Positions 1 through 9,628 of a stretch of DNA of 64,000 nt are shown one piece after another (position 1 is the first letter of the stretch; every line of letters starts with the position of its first letter). The notes below the pieces were generated by a model. The model was not told the DNA's origin, ran no database searches, and worked only from the letters and a program-made list of their open reading frames with translations. The position numbers and the translations under genes are program-made. Location of the stretch: contig NZ_JAMXMY010000025.1 in assembly GCF_024055795.1 (NCBI RefSeq), forward strand, positions 62,001 through 126,000, given 5' to 3'. This DNA is from Actinoallomurus purpureus (GTDB lineage Bacteria > Actinomycetota > Actinomycetes > Streptosporangiales > Streptosporangiaceae).

Positions 1-1694
<1,694 letters not shown>

Positions 1695-1704
1695 GCCTTC
1701 AAGA

Positions 1705-3021
1705 CTAGAGCCTCCGGGGGGATGGCCTCGCCGTGATCCGGCGACGCTCACCCGGCTTCTTCACCGCCGGCAGGCAGATCCTGTCGCGCCCGGACTCTTT
1801 GGCGCGGTACAACGCGAGATCCGCGGAGGCGAGCAGCTCGATCAGATCGTGCCCGTGGGTGCGGAACAGCGCCACGCCGATCGAGATCGTCACCGTGATC
1901 GTGGCGTCGTCGGCGGGCACGCACATCCGGCCCACCCGGCTGCGGAGCCGCTCGGCCACCCGGCAGGCCTCCAGCATGTCGGCGTTCGGGAGCAGCACGG
2001 CGAACTCCTCCCCGCCGAACCGGCCCACGACGTCGTACTCGCGCAGCTGCTGGACGAGCGTTCCCGCCACCCCGGCCAGCACCTGATCGCCGGTCAGGTG
2101 GCCGTGCGCGTCGTTGACCCGCTTGAAGTGGTCGATGTCGATCAGGAGGAGGGCGAGCGACTCGTCGGTGCGGACCGCACGCGCGATCTCCGTGTCGGCC
2201 TCCAGCTGCCAGGTCGCGGCGTTCAGCAGGCCGGTCTTGGCGTCGAGGCGCGCGGCGGCCCGCAGCTGGTGGTGCATGAGGCTGCGCTGCAGCAGCATCA
2301 CCGGAGGCAGGGCGATCACCAGCAGCAGCGGGGTGAGCGCGCAGGAGATCGTGATGAGGATCCCGACGCACACCTCGGCCATGTCGAGCAGGAGGATCTC
2401 GCGGTTCCACAGCACGTCGCGCCAGGAGGACTCGGGATTCGTGATGTGCGCCGCCACCACGACGATCGCCGTGTTGATCACGGTGAACAGGACGGCGCAG
2501 ACGACCACCGTCGGGATCATGGCGTCCAGGTCGGTGAGCCACTGGGCCGCGTCCCGGAGCGGATGCGGGATGACGGCGTGGAACGCCACGGAGGCGGCCG
2601 CGCCGGCCAGGGCGTGCGCGGAGGTGACGATCGCGCGCCGGTGCAGCATCGTGCGGCGCACCCGCACCTGCAACAGAAACTGCAGGGGGATCGGCATCAG
2701 CAGCGCGTACATGGGCTGGAGGAGCAGCGCTGCGGGCAGCCACCAGGCCGACAGCAGGTCGCGCGCGACGCCTGCCGGCATGCCCAGCCGCCGTGACGCC
2801 TCGATGCTGATCGCCCCGCAGGCCAGCAGCGCACCGAAGACGATCAGCGACTGTGCGCGCCATGTCGTGTGCATGACCGCCACACCGATCAGCACCACGT
2901 GCAGGGCGACGACCACGAAGACGTAGGGAGCGAGCAGCGGCGGCTGCTCCAGCAACGGCCACCGCCGCGGGACCGCGGCGACGTCACCGTGTCCGTCGCC
3001 GGAGGCTTGCAGTGCCGTCAT
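1705..3021 (-). CDS. Membrane-anchored diguanylate cyclase (GGEEF)
   Basis: Predicted to make cyclic di-GMP from two GTP. The 438-residue protein has several hydrophobic segments between about residues 30 and 255, then a C-terminal GGDEF domain. The active-site motif reads GGEEF at residues 336-340, so it is expected to be catalytic. A canonical inhibitory I-site RxxD (REYD, about residues 327-330) sits five residues before it, suggesting product feedback. No EAL or HD-GYP partner domain is present. It lies directly upstream of ettA on the same strand with a 10-bp gap. In filamentous actinomycetes c-di-GMP controls development through BldD, but nothing here ties this enzyme to that circuit specifically. 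Confidence 0.9.
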   Translation of the reverse strand: MTALQASGDGHGDVAAVPRRWPLLEQPPLLAPYVFVVVALHVVLIGVAVMHTTWRAQSLIVFGALLACGAISIEASRRLGMPAGVARDLLSAWWLPAALLLQPMYALLMPIPLQFLLQVRVRRTMLHRRAIVTSAHALAGAAASVAFHAVIPHPLRDAAQWLTDLDAMIPTVVVCAVLFTVINTAIVVVAAHITNPESSWRDVLWNREILLLDMAEVCVGILITISCALTPLLLVIALPPVMLLQRSLMHHQLRAAARLDAKTGLLNAATWQLEADTEIARAVRTDESLALLLIDIDHFKRVNDAHGHLTGDQVLAGVAGTLVQQLREYDVVGRFGGEEFAVLLPNADMLEACRVAERLRSRVGRMCVPADDATITVTISIGVALFRTHGHDLIELLASADLALYRAKESGRDRICLPAVKKPGERRRITARPSPRRL

Positions 3022-3574
3022 TCATCCCCCTACGGGTCAGGCCGTGACCGCCCATCGAGGACGGCCCCCGCGACGCAGGACGGCGGCTCGTGCTCACTCT
3101 TGATCGAATCACGTTCAGTAATAGGATAGTTGCAATGTGTGCGGAGCGGGCAAGAAATTCGGTACCTTCTTAGGGCGCCCGGCGGCGGGGCGGCGGTCAC
3201 GCAGGTCATGGACCGCCACGCCGAGGCCCACCTGACGTGCTCGCACGCGCCGGCTCCCCACGCCGGTGGACGCGCCATCTTTGGGAGGAAAGCACGATGC
3301 GTGGCATCTCCTGGATCTGACGGCGATCACCTTCCCCTTCCCCCGTGCACGCGGCACCGCCGGCGGGCATGTCCGCTTGCGGCCAATCTCCCGGCCCGGG
3401 TAGCTCCATGGGACGGCCGCGCCTGCGGGCTCTACGCATCCCGCTTCCTCGAGGGGCTGCGGCCGTACGGGTGGGGGCGCCCAGGGTGCCCCCACCGTCA
3501 GGGTCACGGTGCGCGTGGTCACCTCGGCGGGGCGACGCTCTCCGACATTCCTGACGCGAACGGCATCGACACCC
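3022..3574. other. Intergenic region with a hairpin repeat and no convincing gene
   Basis: 553 bp between the diguanylate cyclase start and the AraC-type gene stop. ORFs crossing it show no recognisable domain and poor start sites. It contains a dispersed hairpin repeat (3471-3521, listed separately). It also has an isolated, well-formed ribosome-binding site (GGGAGGAA, about 3283-3290) before a 7-codon ORF MRGISWI at 3297-3320 on the plus strand that leads into no gene. On the minus strand TTGCCC and TATCCT elements about 19 bp apart near 3125-3155 could be the cyclase promoter, which is a weak match. Confidence 0.5.
3471..3521. repeat. Dispersed 3'-flank hairpin repeat, copy A
   Basis: Inverted repeat GTGGGGGC (3471-3478) / GCCCCCAC (3488-3495), followed by CGTCAGGGTCACGGTGCGC and GTGGTCA. 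The same order, a G5-rich hairpin then CGTCAGGGTC(A/G)CGGTGCGC then GTGGTCA, recurs at 7121-7178. Each copy lies about 80 bp beyond the stop codon of a minus-strand gene (AraC-type regulator here, ssb there). A role as a 3'-UTR or terminator element is inferred. No U-run follows. Confidence 0.6.
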
Positions 3575-4573
3575 CTACAACGCCGCCGCCCCGTCGGCGG
3601 CAGGGTCCGATGCCGCCGTGTTCGGCCGTGCGGACGAGCCGCCATTGCGCCGGTAGTGGCCGGGGGCGATGTCGAACTGGCGTTTGAACGCGTTGGCGAA
3701 GGCGAACTCTGAGCCGTACCCGACCTGGCGGGCCACGACGCTCAGTGGGGCGTCGGAGATGTGCAGCAGCCGCGTCGCGGTCGTCAGCCGCCACCAGGTC
3801 AGATAGGCGAGCGGTGGGCGCCCGACCAGCGCCGTGAATCGTCGGGAGAACGCGGCGCGCGACAGCCCGGCGTGCGCGCCCAGACCGGCGACGGTCCAGG
3901 GATGTGCCGGATCCCGGTGGATCGCCTCCAGCGCTCTGCTGATGGCCGGGTCCGTGAGGGCCGCCGCCCACCCGGTGTCCCCGGCACGCATCGGCTGCTC
4001 GGTGAACCAAGCTCGCAGGATGTAGACCAACAGGGTGTCCAGGAGAGCGGGCACGAGGGCGTCGATACCCGGCCGCAGATCTTCCAGTTCCGCGCCGAGC
4101 AGATCGACCGCGGCGCGCAGTCGGGGATGTCGTCCGAGCCTGGCGGGCAGGTGCAGGAGCGGAGGCAGGTCGCTCAGCAACGGGTGAAAGCGGGCTTCGT
4201 CGAGTTGGTAGGCCCCGCACAACGTCACCGTGGCCGGGGCGCCGCCGCGTCGGCCGGCCGGTGCGGCGGCGTACCTGCGTTCGAACCTGGAGTCGTCCTG
4301 CGGGTCGCAGACATGCTCGGCCAAGGGCGTGGAGGGAGCGTCCGCCAAGCCGTGCGAACCTCCGTGCGGCCGGAACACCACGTCGCCGGCGGTCAGCGGT
4401 ACGGGATCCCCGTCTTCGGGGATCAACCAGCAGTGCCCGCGCAGGACGATCTGGAAGCCCGCCGCTCCCGGCACCGTCCGGAACCGCTGTCCCCACGGTG
4501 CCTGCCACTCGACCCGAGCGGATCGTGGCTCACCGGTACGCATGACGGCGATCACATCACTCAGCACGTCCAT
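3575..4573 (-). CDS. AraC-family transcriptional regulator with N-terminal cupin domain
   Basis: 332 residues. The N-terminal ~170 residues form a cupin-like sensor domain of the kind found in AraC regulators of redox or drug-responsive oxidoreductases (PHGGSHGLAD around residues 68-77). The C-terminal ~100 residues hold the two-helix-turn-helix AraC DNA-binding domain, with AGLSRAAFSRRFTALVG and SVVARQVGYGSEFAFANAFKRQF. It is transcribed divergently from the oxidoreductase at 4747 with 173 bp between the start codons. That is the usual arrangement for a regulator and its target, so it probably controls that gene. The effector cannot be told from sequence. Confidence 0.85.
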   Translation of the reverse strand: MDVLSDVIAVMRTGEPRSARVEWQAPWGQRFRTVPGAAGFQIVLRGHCWLIPEDGDPVPLTAGDVVFRPHGGSHGLADAPSTPLAEHVCDPQDDSRFERRYAAAPAGRRGGAPATVTLCGAYQLDEARFHPLLSDLPPLLHLPARLGRHPRLRAAVDLLGAELEDLRPGIDALVPALLDTLLVYILRAWFTEQPMRAGDTGWAAALTDPAISRALEAIHRDPAHPWTVAGLGAHAGLSRAAFSRRFTALVGRPPLAYLTWWRLTTATRLLHISDAPLSVVARQVGYGSEFAFANAFKRQFDIAPGHYRRNGGSSARPNTAASDPAADGAAAL

Positions 4574-4746
4574 CGTCGGATCTTAGGTGCGGGCTCTCCC
4601 AGGAAGACGTACACGTAGGTTTCCGAGATGACCACGCATTGGCCGTCTCGCGCACCGGTCCTACGGTCGAGTCACTCGAAGATCGCCACGCATCTCGCCG
4701 CCGTGCGAGTACAGCGGTCGAAGCATCGGTCACGACAGGACGCCTC

Positions 4747-5721
4747 ATGACAGCAGAACCGGTGACGAGCCGGCCCGCCGACAGCCCGAGCGCCATGATG
4801 ATGGCGGCACGTGTCCATGCCTTCGGTGGGCCCGACGTGATCCGCCTTGAGCGGGTGCCTCGTCCGGTTCCCGGACCGGGCGAGGTGCTGGTACGGATGG
4901 CCGGCGCCGCGTTCAACCCCTCGGATGTCGGCTTCCGGGCCGGTCTGATGCGGGACATCGTCCCGCTGGACCTGCCGTTCACGATCGGGTCCGAAGCCTC
5001 CGGGACGGTCGTCGAGACCGGTGACGGCACCGAACGCTTCAATGTCGGCGACCGCGTCGTCGGCCGTCTCGACGGAGGCGGTGCGGCGGCGGAGTACTTC
5101 GCCGCCCCCGCCGTCGGGCTGGTGGGTGCCCCTTCCGCCGTTCCGCTCGCCCACGCGGCGGCGATCCCGGTCGCCGGTCTGACCGCCTGGCAGGGGCTGT
5201 TCGAACATGGGCGCCTCGAACCGGGCACCCGGATCCTCATCAACGGTGCGGGCGGCGGCGTGGGCATGTTCGCCGTCCAGCTCGCCCGGCACGCCGGCGC
5301 CCATGTGATCGCCACCGCCGGGCCACGCAGCGCGGGTCGGGTGCGCGATTACGGTGCGGAGCAGATCATCGACTACACGCGCACCTCGCCGCAGGAGGCG
5401 CTGGACCATCCGGTGGATCTGGTGTTGAACCTCGCCGCGATACCTGCCGAGGCCGCGCAGACGCTGTGTCGTGGCATCCGGCCCGGCGGCGCGCTGGTGT
5501 CGATCACCGTCCCAGTGGAGGCCCCGGCCGGGGCCGATCTGAGGACGGCGCACTTCGTCGCCCGCGACGACCCTGCCCAGCTCGCCGAACTCGTCGCCCT
5601 CATCGACGCCGGCGTGGTGCGCGTGGACATCACGGCCGCTCGCCCGCTGGCTGAGCTCCCGGCGGTGCACCGCGACGCCGAGGCGGGCCGCATGAGCGGG
5701 AAGACCGTCCTCATCCCCTGA
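4747..5721 (+). CDS. NADP-dependent medium-chain oxidoreductase (zinc-independent, quinone-reductase type)
   Basis: 324 residues from the ATG at 4747, preceded by AGGA. The reading frame is open further upstream to 4639, but that part looks non-coding. It has an N-terminal GroES-like fold (QVHAFGG-type start, VPRPVPGPGEVLVRM) and a Rossmann domain with the glycine-rich NINGAGGGVGMFAVQLA-type loop near the middle. The catalytic zinc ligands of alcohol dehydrogenases are absent, which places it with NADPH:quinone reductases. Its divergent neighbour is an AraC regulator, so expression is probably inducible. The substrate is unknown. Confidence 0.85.
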   Translation: MTAEPVTSRPADSPSAMMMAARVHAFGGPDVIRLERVPRPVPGPGEVLVRMAGAAFNPSDVGFRAGLMRDIVPLDLPFTIGSEASGTVVETGDGTERFNVGDRVVGRLDGGGAAAEYFAAPAVGLVGAPSAVPLAHAAAIPVAGLTAWQGLFEHGRLEPGTRILINGAGGGVGMFAVQLARHAGAHVIATAGPRSAGRVRDYGAEQIIDYTRTSPQEALDHPVDLVLNLAAIPAEAAQTLCRGIRPGGALVSITVPVEAPAGADLRTAHFVARDDPAQLAELVALIDAGVVRVDITAARPLAELPAVHRDAEAGRMSGKTVLIP

Positions 5722-5784
5722 GGAACACCTGGTGAGACCTCTCGCTCGGCCCCCGAGGGCAGGGGTCGCCAAGTGCGCGCGGTC

Positions 5785-5883
5785 GGCTCGGAGGTCTCCT
5801 GATCCGACTCGCCCGACCCCTCGGCGACCTGGGTCGTGAGCTCCTCGGCGCCGTCGGCGCCCTCCTCCGCCTCGAGCCAATGG
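5785..5883 (-). pseudogene. Stray copy of the ssb 3' end
   Basis: The minus strand encodes an acidic stretch containing EELTTQVAEGSG, then ETSEP. This matches the C-terminal tail of the intact SSB at 7257-7348, also on the minus strand. At DNA level the two stretches align over about 95 bp with a few mismatches and two 3-nt gaps. Upstream of this tail no OB-fold coding sequence is present. A frame with a GTG near 6001 continues into it but lacks a ribosome-binding site. I read it as the displaced end of a former ssb copy and not as a gene. Confidence 0.7.
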
Positions 5884-6006
5884 ATCACGAGCTTCGGCAC
5901 CGTACGGGCGGCCGTCTGCGCCTCTCCGTCGACGGCCGTCGGCTTTCGAAGGAGATCACGGACCGCCAAGACGACGGTAAGGAGATCTTCGGCCGCCACG
6001 TGTGAG

Positions 6007-6032
6007 CCGGTTGGCGAAGACTCGCCAACCGG
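6007..6032. repeat. 11-bp perfect inverted repeat
   Basis: CCGGTTGGCGA (6007-6017) pairs perfectly with TCGCCAACCGG (6022-6032) across a 4-nt loop AGAC. No T-run follows on either strand. It lies between the ssb-tail remnant and the DUF3307-like gene, so it may be an operator, a boundary element or a weak terminator. Confidence 0.55.
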
Positions 6033-6131
6033 ATGTGCGTCGTGGCGCCCTCCGCCCGGCAGGGGTGGGCCTCGATACTTCCGGCCCCGCAGCGCTTGCC
6101 GATCATGAGCTTGCGCGCACTGTAATTTTCG

Positions 6132-6154
6132 GCACGCCAATAAGCGGCGTGCCA
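6132..6154. promoter_or_regulatory. Inverted repeat upstream of the DUF3307-like gene
   Basis: GGCACGCC (6132-6139) and GGCGTGCC (6147-6154) form an inverted repeat around AATAAGC, 34 bp before the ATG at 6188. The position suits an operator over the promoter of the downstream gene. No matching regulator is identified nearby. Confidence 0.4.
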
Positions 6155-6187
6155 GCAACAGACCAGACGCTAACAAAGGACGTCGTC

Positions 6188-6778
6188 ATGACTCCGGAAA
6201 ACCTGTCCGCGGCTGTCACCTTCGCGGTCGTCGGCTTGGTGATGCTGTTCACACACACAGTCGCCGACCACTGGGTCCAAGCCAGCTGGCAGGCGAACAA
6301 CAAGGGCCTGCAGGGCGACGAGAAGTGGACGGGCCACCTGTGCGGCCCCAAGCGCGAACTGCCCCGCTGGGTCGGCCGGCTGGTCGGCACCGAGCGCGAG
6401 CTGCCGAAGAAGTGGGTGGGCCGCCTCGCCTGCGCCGCCCACGTCGTGTCCTACACGTTCTGCACCGCCTTGGCGGTGGGGGCCGTGTGGTACAAGTACG
6501 GCCTTCACATCACCTGGACCGGCTTCATCCTGGGCCAGGTGATCTCTGCGGTCACCCACTACTGGGCTGACCGGCGGTTCACCCTGAAGGGCCTGGCCAA
6601 GAAGCTCGGCAAGGAAGGGTTCTACGCCCTCGGCGCGCCGCGCACGGGCGAGGACAAGGACGGCCGTCCCTACGACGACAACCCGTCGCTCGGGACCGGA
6701 TCGTACTCATTGGACCAGAGCTACCACATGTTCTGGATCATGATCGCCGCGATCGTCACCTCGCTCGTGGCCATCTGA
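6188..6778 (+). CDS. DUF3307-like integral membrane protein
   Basis: 196 residues, starting at the ATG at 6188 behind AAAGGA. Hydrophobic segments lie at about residues 8-28, 82-105 and 110-125, with a C-terminal segment ending WIMIAAIVTSLVAI. Conserved-looking features are HTVADHWVQ near the N terminus and VTHYWADRRF in the middle, which fit the DUF3307 family. That family is known as membrane proteins often carried by phages, plasmids and genomic islands, with unknown function. It is the only gene in a ~1.4-kb patch between two copies of the ssb 3' end, which supports acquisition. A strong terminator follows at 6862. Confidence 0.65.
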   Translation: MTPENLSAAVTFAVVGLVMLFTHTVADHWVQASWQANNKGLQGDEKWTGHLCGPKRELPRWVGRLVGTERELPKKWVGRLACAAHVVSYTFCTALAVGAVWYKYGLHITWTGFILGQVISAVTHYWADRRFTLKGLAKKLGKEGFYALGAPRTGEDKDGRPYDDNPSLGTGSYSLDQSYHMFWIMIAAIVTSLVAI

Positions 6779-6861
6779 ACCACGCCGTGACCGCCCGGCA
6801 CGCGGGCGGCGGCGAACACCACCTCAACTGAGCACAGCGATCGCATCAGCTCCAACTTCGC

Positions 6862-6893
6862 GAGGCCCGGCAACGCCGGGCCTCGTACCTTTT
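6862..6893 (+). terminator. Intrinsic terminator after the DUF3307-like gene
   Basis: GAGGCCCGGC (6862-6871) and GCCGGGCCTC (6875-6884) form a perfect 10-bp stem with a 3-nt loop, followed by GTACCTTTTA. This is a good rho-independent terminator about 85 bp after the stop at 6778. Confidence 0.8.
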
Positions 6894-6965
6894 ACAGCCC
6901 CTCTCGGCCTGCTGCGACGGGTGTTCGATCATCTCGGCCGGTGAGCGTGCAGGCGTGGGCGGGCG

Positions 6966-6984
6966 CGAAGATCTGAGATCTTCG
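6966..6984. repeat. 19-bp palindrome
   Basis: CGAAGATCT-G-AGATCTTCG is a perfect palindrome around a single G, in the 450-bp gene-free stretch between the DUF3307-like gene and ssb. It could be an operator or a hairpin. No adjacent gene start explains it. Confidence 0.4.
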
Positions 6985-7120
6985 ATTCGCGGTGGTCTGT
7001 TACGGCGGCCGGGTGCGATCCCGGCGTCGGCCGACGTGCGGCCGCACGGTGCCGTACGGATAGCGCGTGAGGAGACGCGGGTGGCGACCGCCCGTTGAGG
7101 GTCGGCGGCCGGGCCGGTGT

Positions 7121-7178
7121 GGCGGGGGCGCCGGGGGTCGCCCCCGCCATCGTCAGGGTCGCGGTGCGCCAGTGGTCA
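7121..7178. repeat. Dispersed 3'-flank hairpin repeat, copy B
   Basis: GGCGGGGGC (7121-7129) pairs with GCCCCCGCC (7140-7148), then CGTCAGGGTCGCGGTGCGC and GTGGTCA follow. It matches copy A at 3471-3521 in both sequence and distance from the preceding minus-strand stop codon (ssb stop at 7232). Confidence 0.6.
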
Positions 7179-7231
7179 TCGTGCCGGGAACACGCTCGCC
7201 GAGCGGGCCCACGAGACGCCGGAGGGGCGCA

Positions 7232-7762
7232 TCAGGCGACCGCTCGGAACGTGGCCGGCTCGGAGGTCTCCTCCGAGTCGCCGGACCCCTCGGCGACCTG
7301 GGTGGTGAGCTCCTCGCCGTCGGCGCTCTCCTCCCCCGTGAGCCAGCGGTCGGCGAGGTCGTCGGCCTGCCTGCGGTCCTCCGACAGGTTGACGGCGGAG
7401 CGCTGGGAACGCTGCAGCCGGGCGACGCCTCGGCTGAGGTCGTGGCCGACCGTGGTGGCCTCGATCTGGGCGGAGAAGCGCATCTGCCCGTCCTTGGCGT
7501 ACTCCCGGATCCGGAGCCGGCCCGTGACGATGACCGGATCTCCGCGTTTCATATCGCTCTCCTGGAGGTTGGTGGCCAGGGAGCGCCAGCACGTCACGGT
7601 CAGGTACATCGGGTCCTCGTCACGCCACTGGCCGAGGTCGCGGTCGAAGCGGCGCGGGGTGCTGCCGATGCGGAGCGACATCAGGGTCGTGCCGCTGGAC
7701 AGGACCTCGAAGTGGGGCTCGGCGGCCACGAAACCGATGACGGTGATCAGCGCGTCGTTCAC
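7232..7762 (-). CDS. ssb: Single-stranded DNA-binding protein (short-tail paralogue)
   Basis: 176 residues from a GTG at 7762 with AGGAG upstream. An N-terminal OB-fold of SSB type is present (VIGFVAAEP, LRIGSTPRRFD, LTVTCWRSLATN, KGDPVIVTGRLRIREY-like). The C-terminal ~60 residues are polar and acidic but do not end in the DDDxPF-type tip that classical SsbA uses to recruit partners. This fits a secondary SSB such as the Streptomyces SsbB type, linked to segregation in sporulation septa. It is the last gene of the run that begins with the dynamin-like genes. A perfect DnaA box lies upstream at 7860. Confidence 0.85.
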   Translation of the reverse strand: MNDALITVIGFVAAEPHFEVLSSGTTLMSLRIGSTPRRFDRDLGQWRDEDPMYLTVTCWRSLATNLQESDMKRGDPVIVTGRLRIREYAKDGQMRFSAQIEATTVGHDLSRGVARLQRSQRSAVNLSEDRRQADDLADRWLTGEESADGEELTTQVAEGSGDSEETSEPATFRAVA

Positions 7763-7859
7763 GGAGGCTCCTCGGGTGCGTGCGCGGCGGCCCTGTGCCG
7801 CCGCCGTCACACCAACCGTCGAGGATGCGGGACCCCGCCCACCAGCCCTCTCCGTGAAC

Positions 7860-7868
7860 TGTGGATAA
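7860..7868 (-). promoter_or_regulatory. Perfect DnaA box upstream of ssb
   Basis: The minus strand reads TTATCCACA, the consensus DnaA 9-mer, about 100 bp upstream of the ssb start and just outside the stop of the GTPase gene at 7879. A single box cannot be an origin; regulation of ssb by DnaA is possible. Confidence 0.4.
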
Positions 7869-7878
7869 CTCCCCGTGC

Positions 7879-9609
7879 CTACGGCGCGATGTCGCGGAGC
7901 GCGTGGCCCGCCTCGTCGCGGAACCGCGCGTACACGGCGAGCTCCCGCTCGATCGGCTCGATGACGAGCTCGCGCGCCGCCGCCGTGACGCCGTCGCGCA
8001 TCTGCTGCTCCATCCGCTCGCTGTGCTTCACCGACGTCAGCGCGATCATGTTCCGTGCGGCGAGGGCGGTGAGCAGGCCGAGGCCGAGGACGCACACGAA
8101 CACCAGGGCGACGTACGGCGCGACGCCCGCCTCGCCGATGAGGCGGGTCGGCGAATGGGCGACCTTCAGCCCGGCGAAGGCGGCGATGGCGCCGAGCCAG
8201 ACGAGGCTGACGGCGGCGACGGCCAGCAGGAGGTACTGCCAGATCCGCACCGCCCACCACCAGGCCGGGACCTGGTTGAAGGACGGCACCACGTCGCGCA
8301 GTGAGGTGCCGAGCGCCTCCGGGACCGCTTCGGCGTTCGACCGGCCGGCCTCGCGCACCGACCGCCGCCAGGAGGTCGGGAGGTTGCGGACGACGTCCTC
8401 GGTGACGTCCTGCAGGGCGTTGTCGACATGGGCCTGCTGCGCGTTGACGGGGGCCGTGAACGCCGCGCGCAGTTCGTCGCGGAGCTCGACGAGGCGCATG
8501 CGGCGCAGCGGGTCGCTGCGCAGCCGGGCGGTGAGACGGGCGAGGGGCCAGCCGACGTAGTCGTGCGCGCGCAGTTCGTACGCACTCTCCATCGCCTCGG
8601 CCACCGCCGGGATCCCGGCGGCGTCCACGAGCGCCTCGACCAGCGCGGCGGCGCGCCTGTCGTCGACGGTCGTCGGCGGCTCGACGTCGCCGTAAATGCC
8701 CTCGAACCGCTGGATGAGCCGGTCCAGGTCGGCGACGAGCCGCTGGGTGCGGGCCCCCCGGGCGGCCACGGTGTCCGCGATGACGCCGCGGAAGTCGTCG
8801 ATGCCGGCCCCGGACTTGGCCGAGGTGGTCAGGATGTGCGGGGCGCGCAGACCTTCGGCCTCGAGCAGGCGCCGCAGGTCCTTGACGCACTCGTCGATCT
8901 CCTCGGGCGCGAGACGGTCGACCTGGTTGAGGACGATCAGGCTCACGCCGTCGTGCCCGGACAGCGGCTCGAGGTAGCGCCGGTGCACGGCGAAGTCGGC
9001 GTATTTCTGCGGGTCGAGCACCCAGATGAGCAGGTCGGCGACGCCGACGTACCGGTCGACCTCGGCGACCTGCTCGGACCGGATGGAGTCGTGGTCGGGC
9101 AGGTCCAGCAGGATCAGTCCCTGCAGGGAGCCGGCGCTCTCGCCGCCGCTCGTGTGGTCGAGCGCGCTGGCCCGGGCGTAGCGGTGACGCTTGTCGATCT
9201 CCAGCCAGTCCAGCAGCGGTCCGGCGCCGTCGAGGCCCCAGACGCATGCGTGCGCCGAGGAGGTCATCGGACGGCGCATCCCGGTCGGGGACAGCTCGAG
9301 GCCGCAGACGGCGTTGAACAGCGAGGACTTGCCGCTGCCGGTGCCGCCGGCGAGCGCGACGATGGTGTGGTCGCCGGACAGGCGCAGCCGCTGGCCGGCC
9401 CGGCCGAGGAGCTCGACGGCGTCGTCCATGAGCTCCTGGTCGACGCGGCCGTCCCCGAGCTCGACGAGCCGGTCGAGGGTGGCCAGGCGCTGGGTGAGCC
9501 CGGACGCGTCGACCGGCGCAGCCGCCGGCTCCGGCACCGGGCCCTGCTCCGTCCGCTCCGGCTCGGTCTCTTCGGACATGCCGGAGACGTCGGGGGTGGT
9601 CGTCGTCAT
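7879..9609 (-). CDS. Dynamin-like GTPase with two C-terminal membrane segments (DynB-like)
   Basis: 576 residues. Walker A/G1 reads GGTGSGKS at about residues 88-95, G3 is LLDLPDHDS, and G4 resembles LNQVDRL. Two hydrophobic segments occupy about residues 420-500 (WQYLLLAVAAVSLVWLGAIA, then YVALVFVCVLGLGLL). In Streptomyces a tandem pair of dynamin-like proteins, one of them membrane-embedded, stabilises FtsZ rings at sporulation septa. This gene and the next upstream one have that layout and lie 19 bp apart. By analogy it would act at division septa. That function is inferred from architecture and synteny. Confidence 0.75.
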   Translation of the reverse strand: MTTTTPDVSGMSEETEPERTEQGPVPEPAAAPVDASGLTQRLATLDRLVELGDGRVDQELMDDAVELLGRAGQRLRLSGDHTIVALAGGTGSGKSSLFNAVCGLELSPTGMRRPMTSSAHACVWGLDGAGPLLDWLEIDKRHRYARASALDHTSGGESAGSLQGLILLDLPDHDSIRSEQVAEVDRYVGVADLLIWVLDPQKYADFAVHRRYLEPLSGHDGVSLIVLNQVDRLAPEEIDECVKDLRRLLEAEGLRAPHILTTSAKSGAGIDDFRGVIADTVAARGARTQRLVADLDRLIQRFEGIYGDVEPPTTVDDRRAAALVEALVDAAGIPAVAEAMESAYELRAHDYVGWPLARLTARLRSDPLRRMRLVELRDELRAAFTAPVNAQQAHVDNALQDVTEDVVRNLPTSWRRSVREAGRSNAEAVPEALGTSLRDVVPSFNQVPAWWWAVRIWQYLLLAVAAVSLVWLGAIAAFAGLKVAHSPTRLIGEAGVAPYVALVFVCVLGLGLLTALAARNMIALTSVKHSERMEQQMRDGVTAAARELVIEPIERELAVYARFRDEAGHALRDIAP

Positions 9610-9628
9610 CGGTCGCGATCCTCCTCGG

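Noticed and set aside
3150-3420. Possible riboswitch before the diguanylate cyclase
   Set aside because: I looked for c-di-AMP (ydaO) and c-di-GMP aptamer cores and found no convincing conserved elements in order.
3115-3645. ORFs in the 3.0-3.6 kb gap
   Set aside because: Low-complexity Arg/Pro-rich translations, no ribosome-binding sites, and they cross a hairpin repeat.
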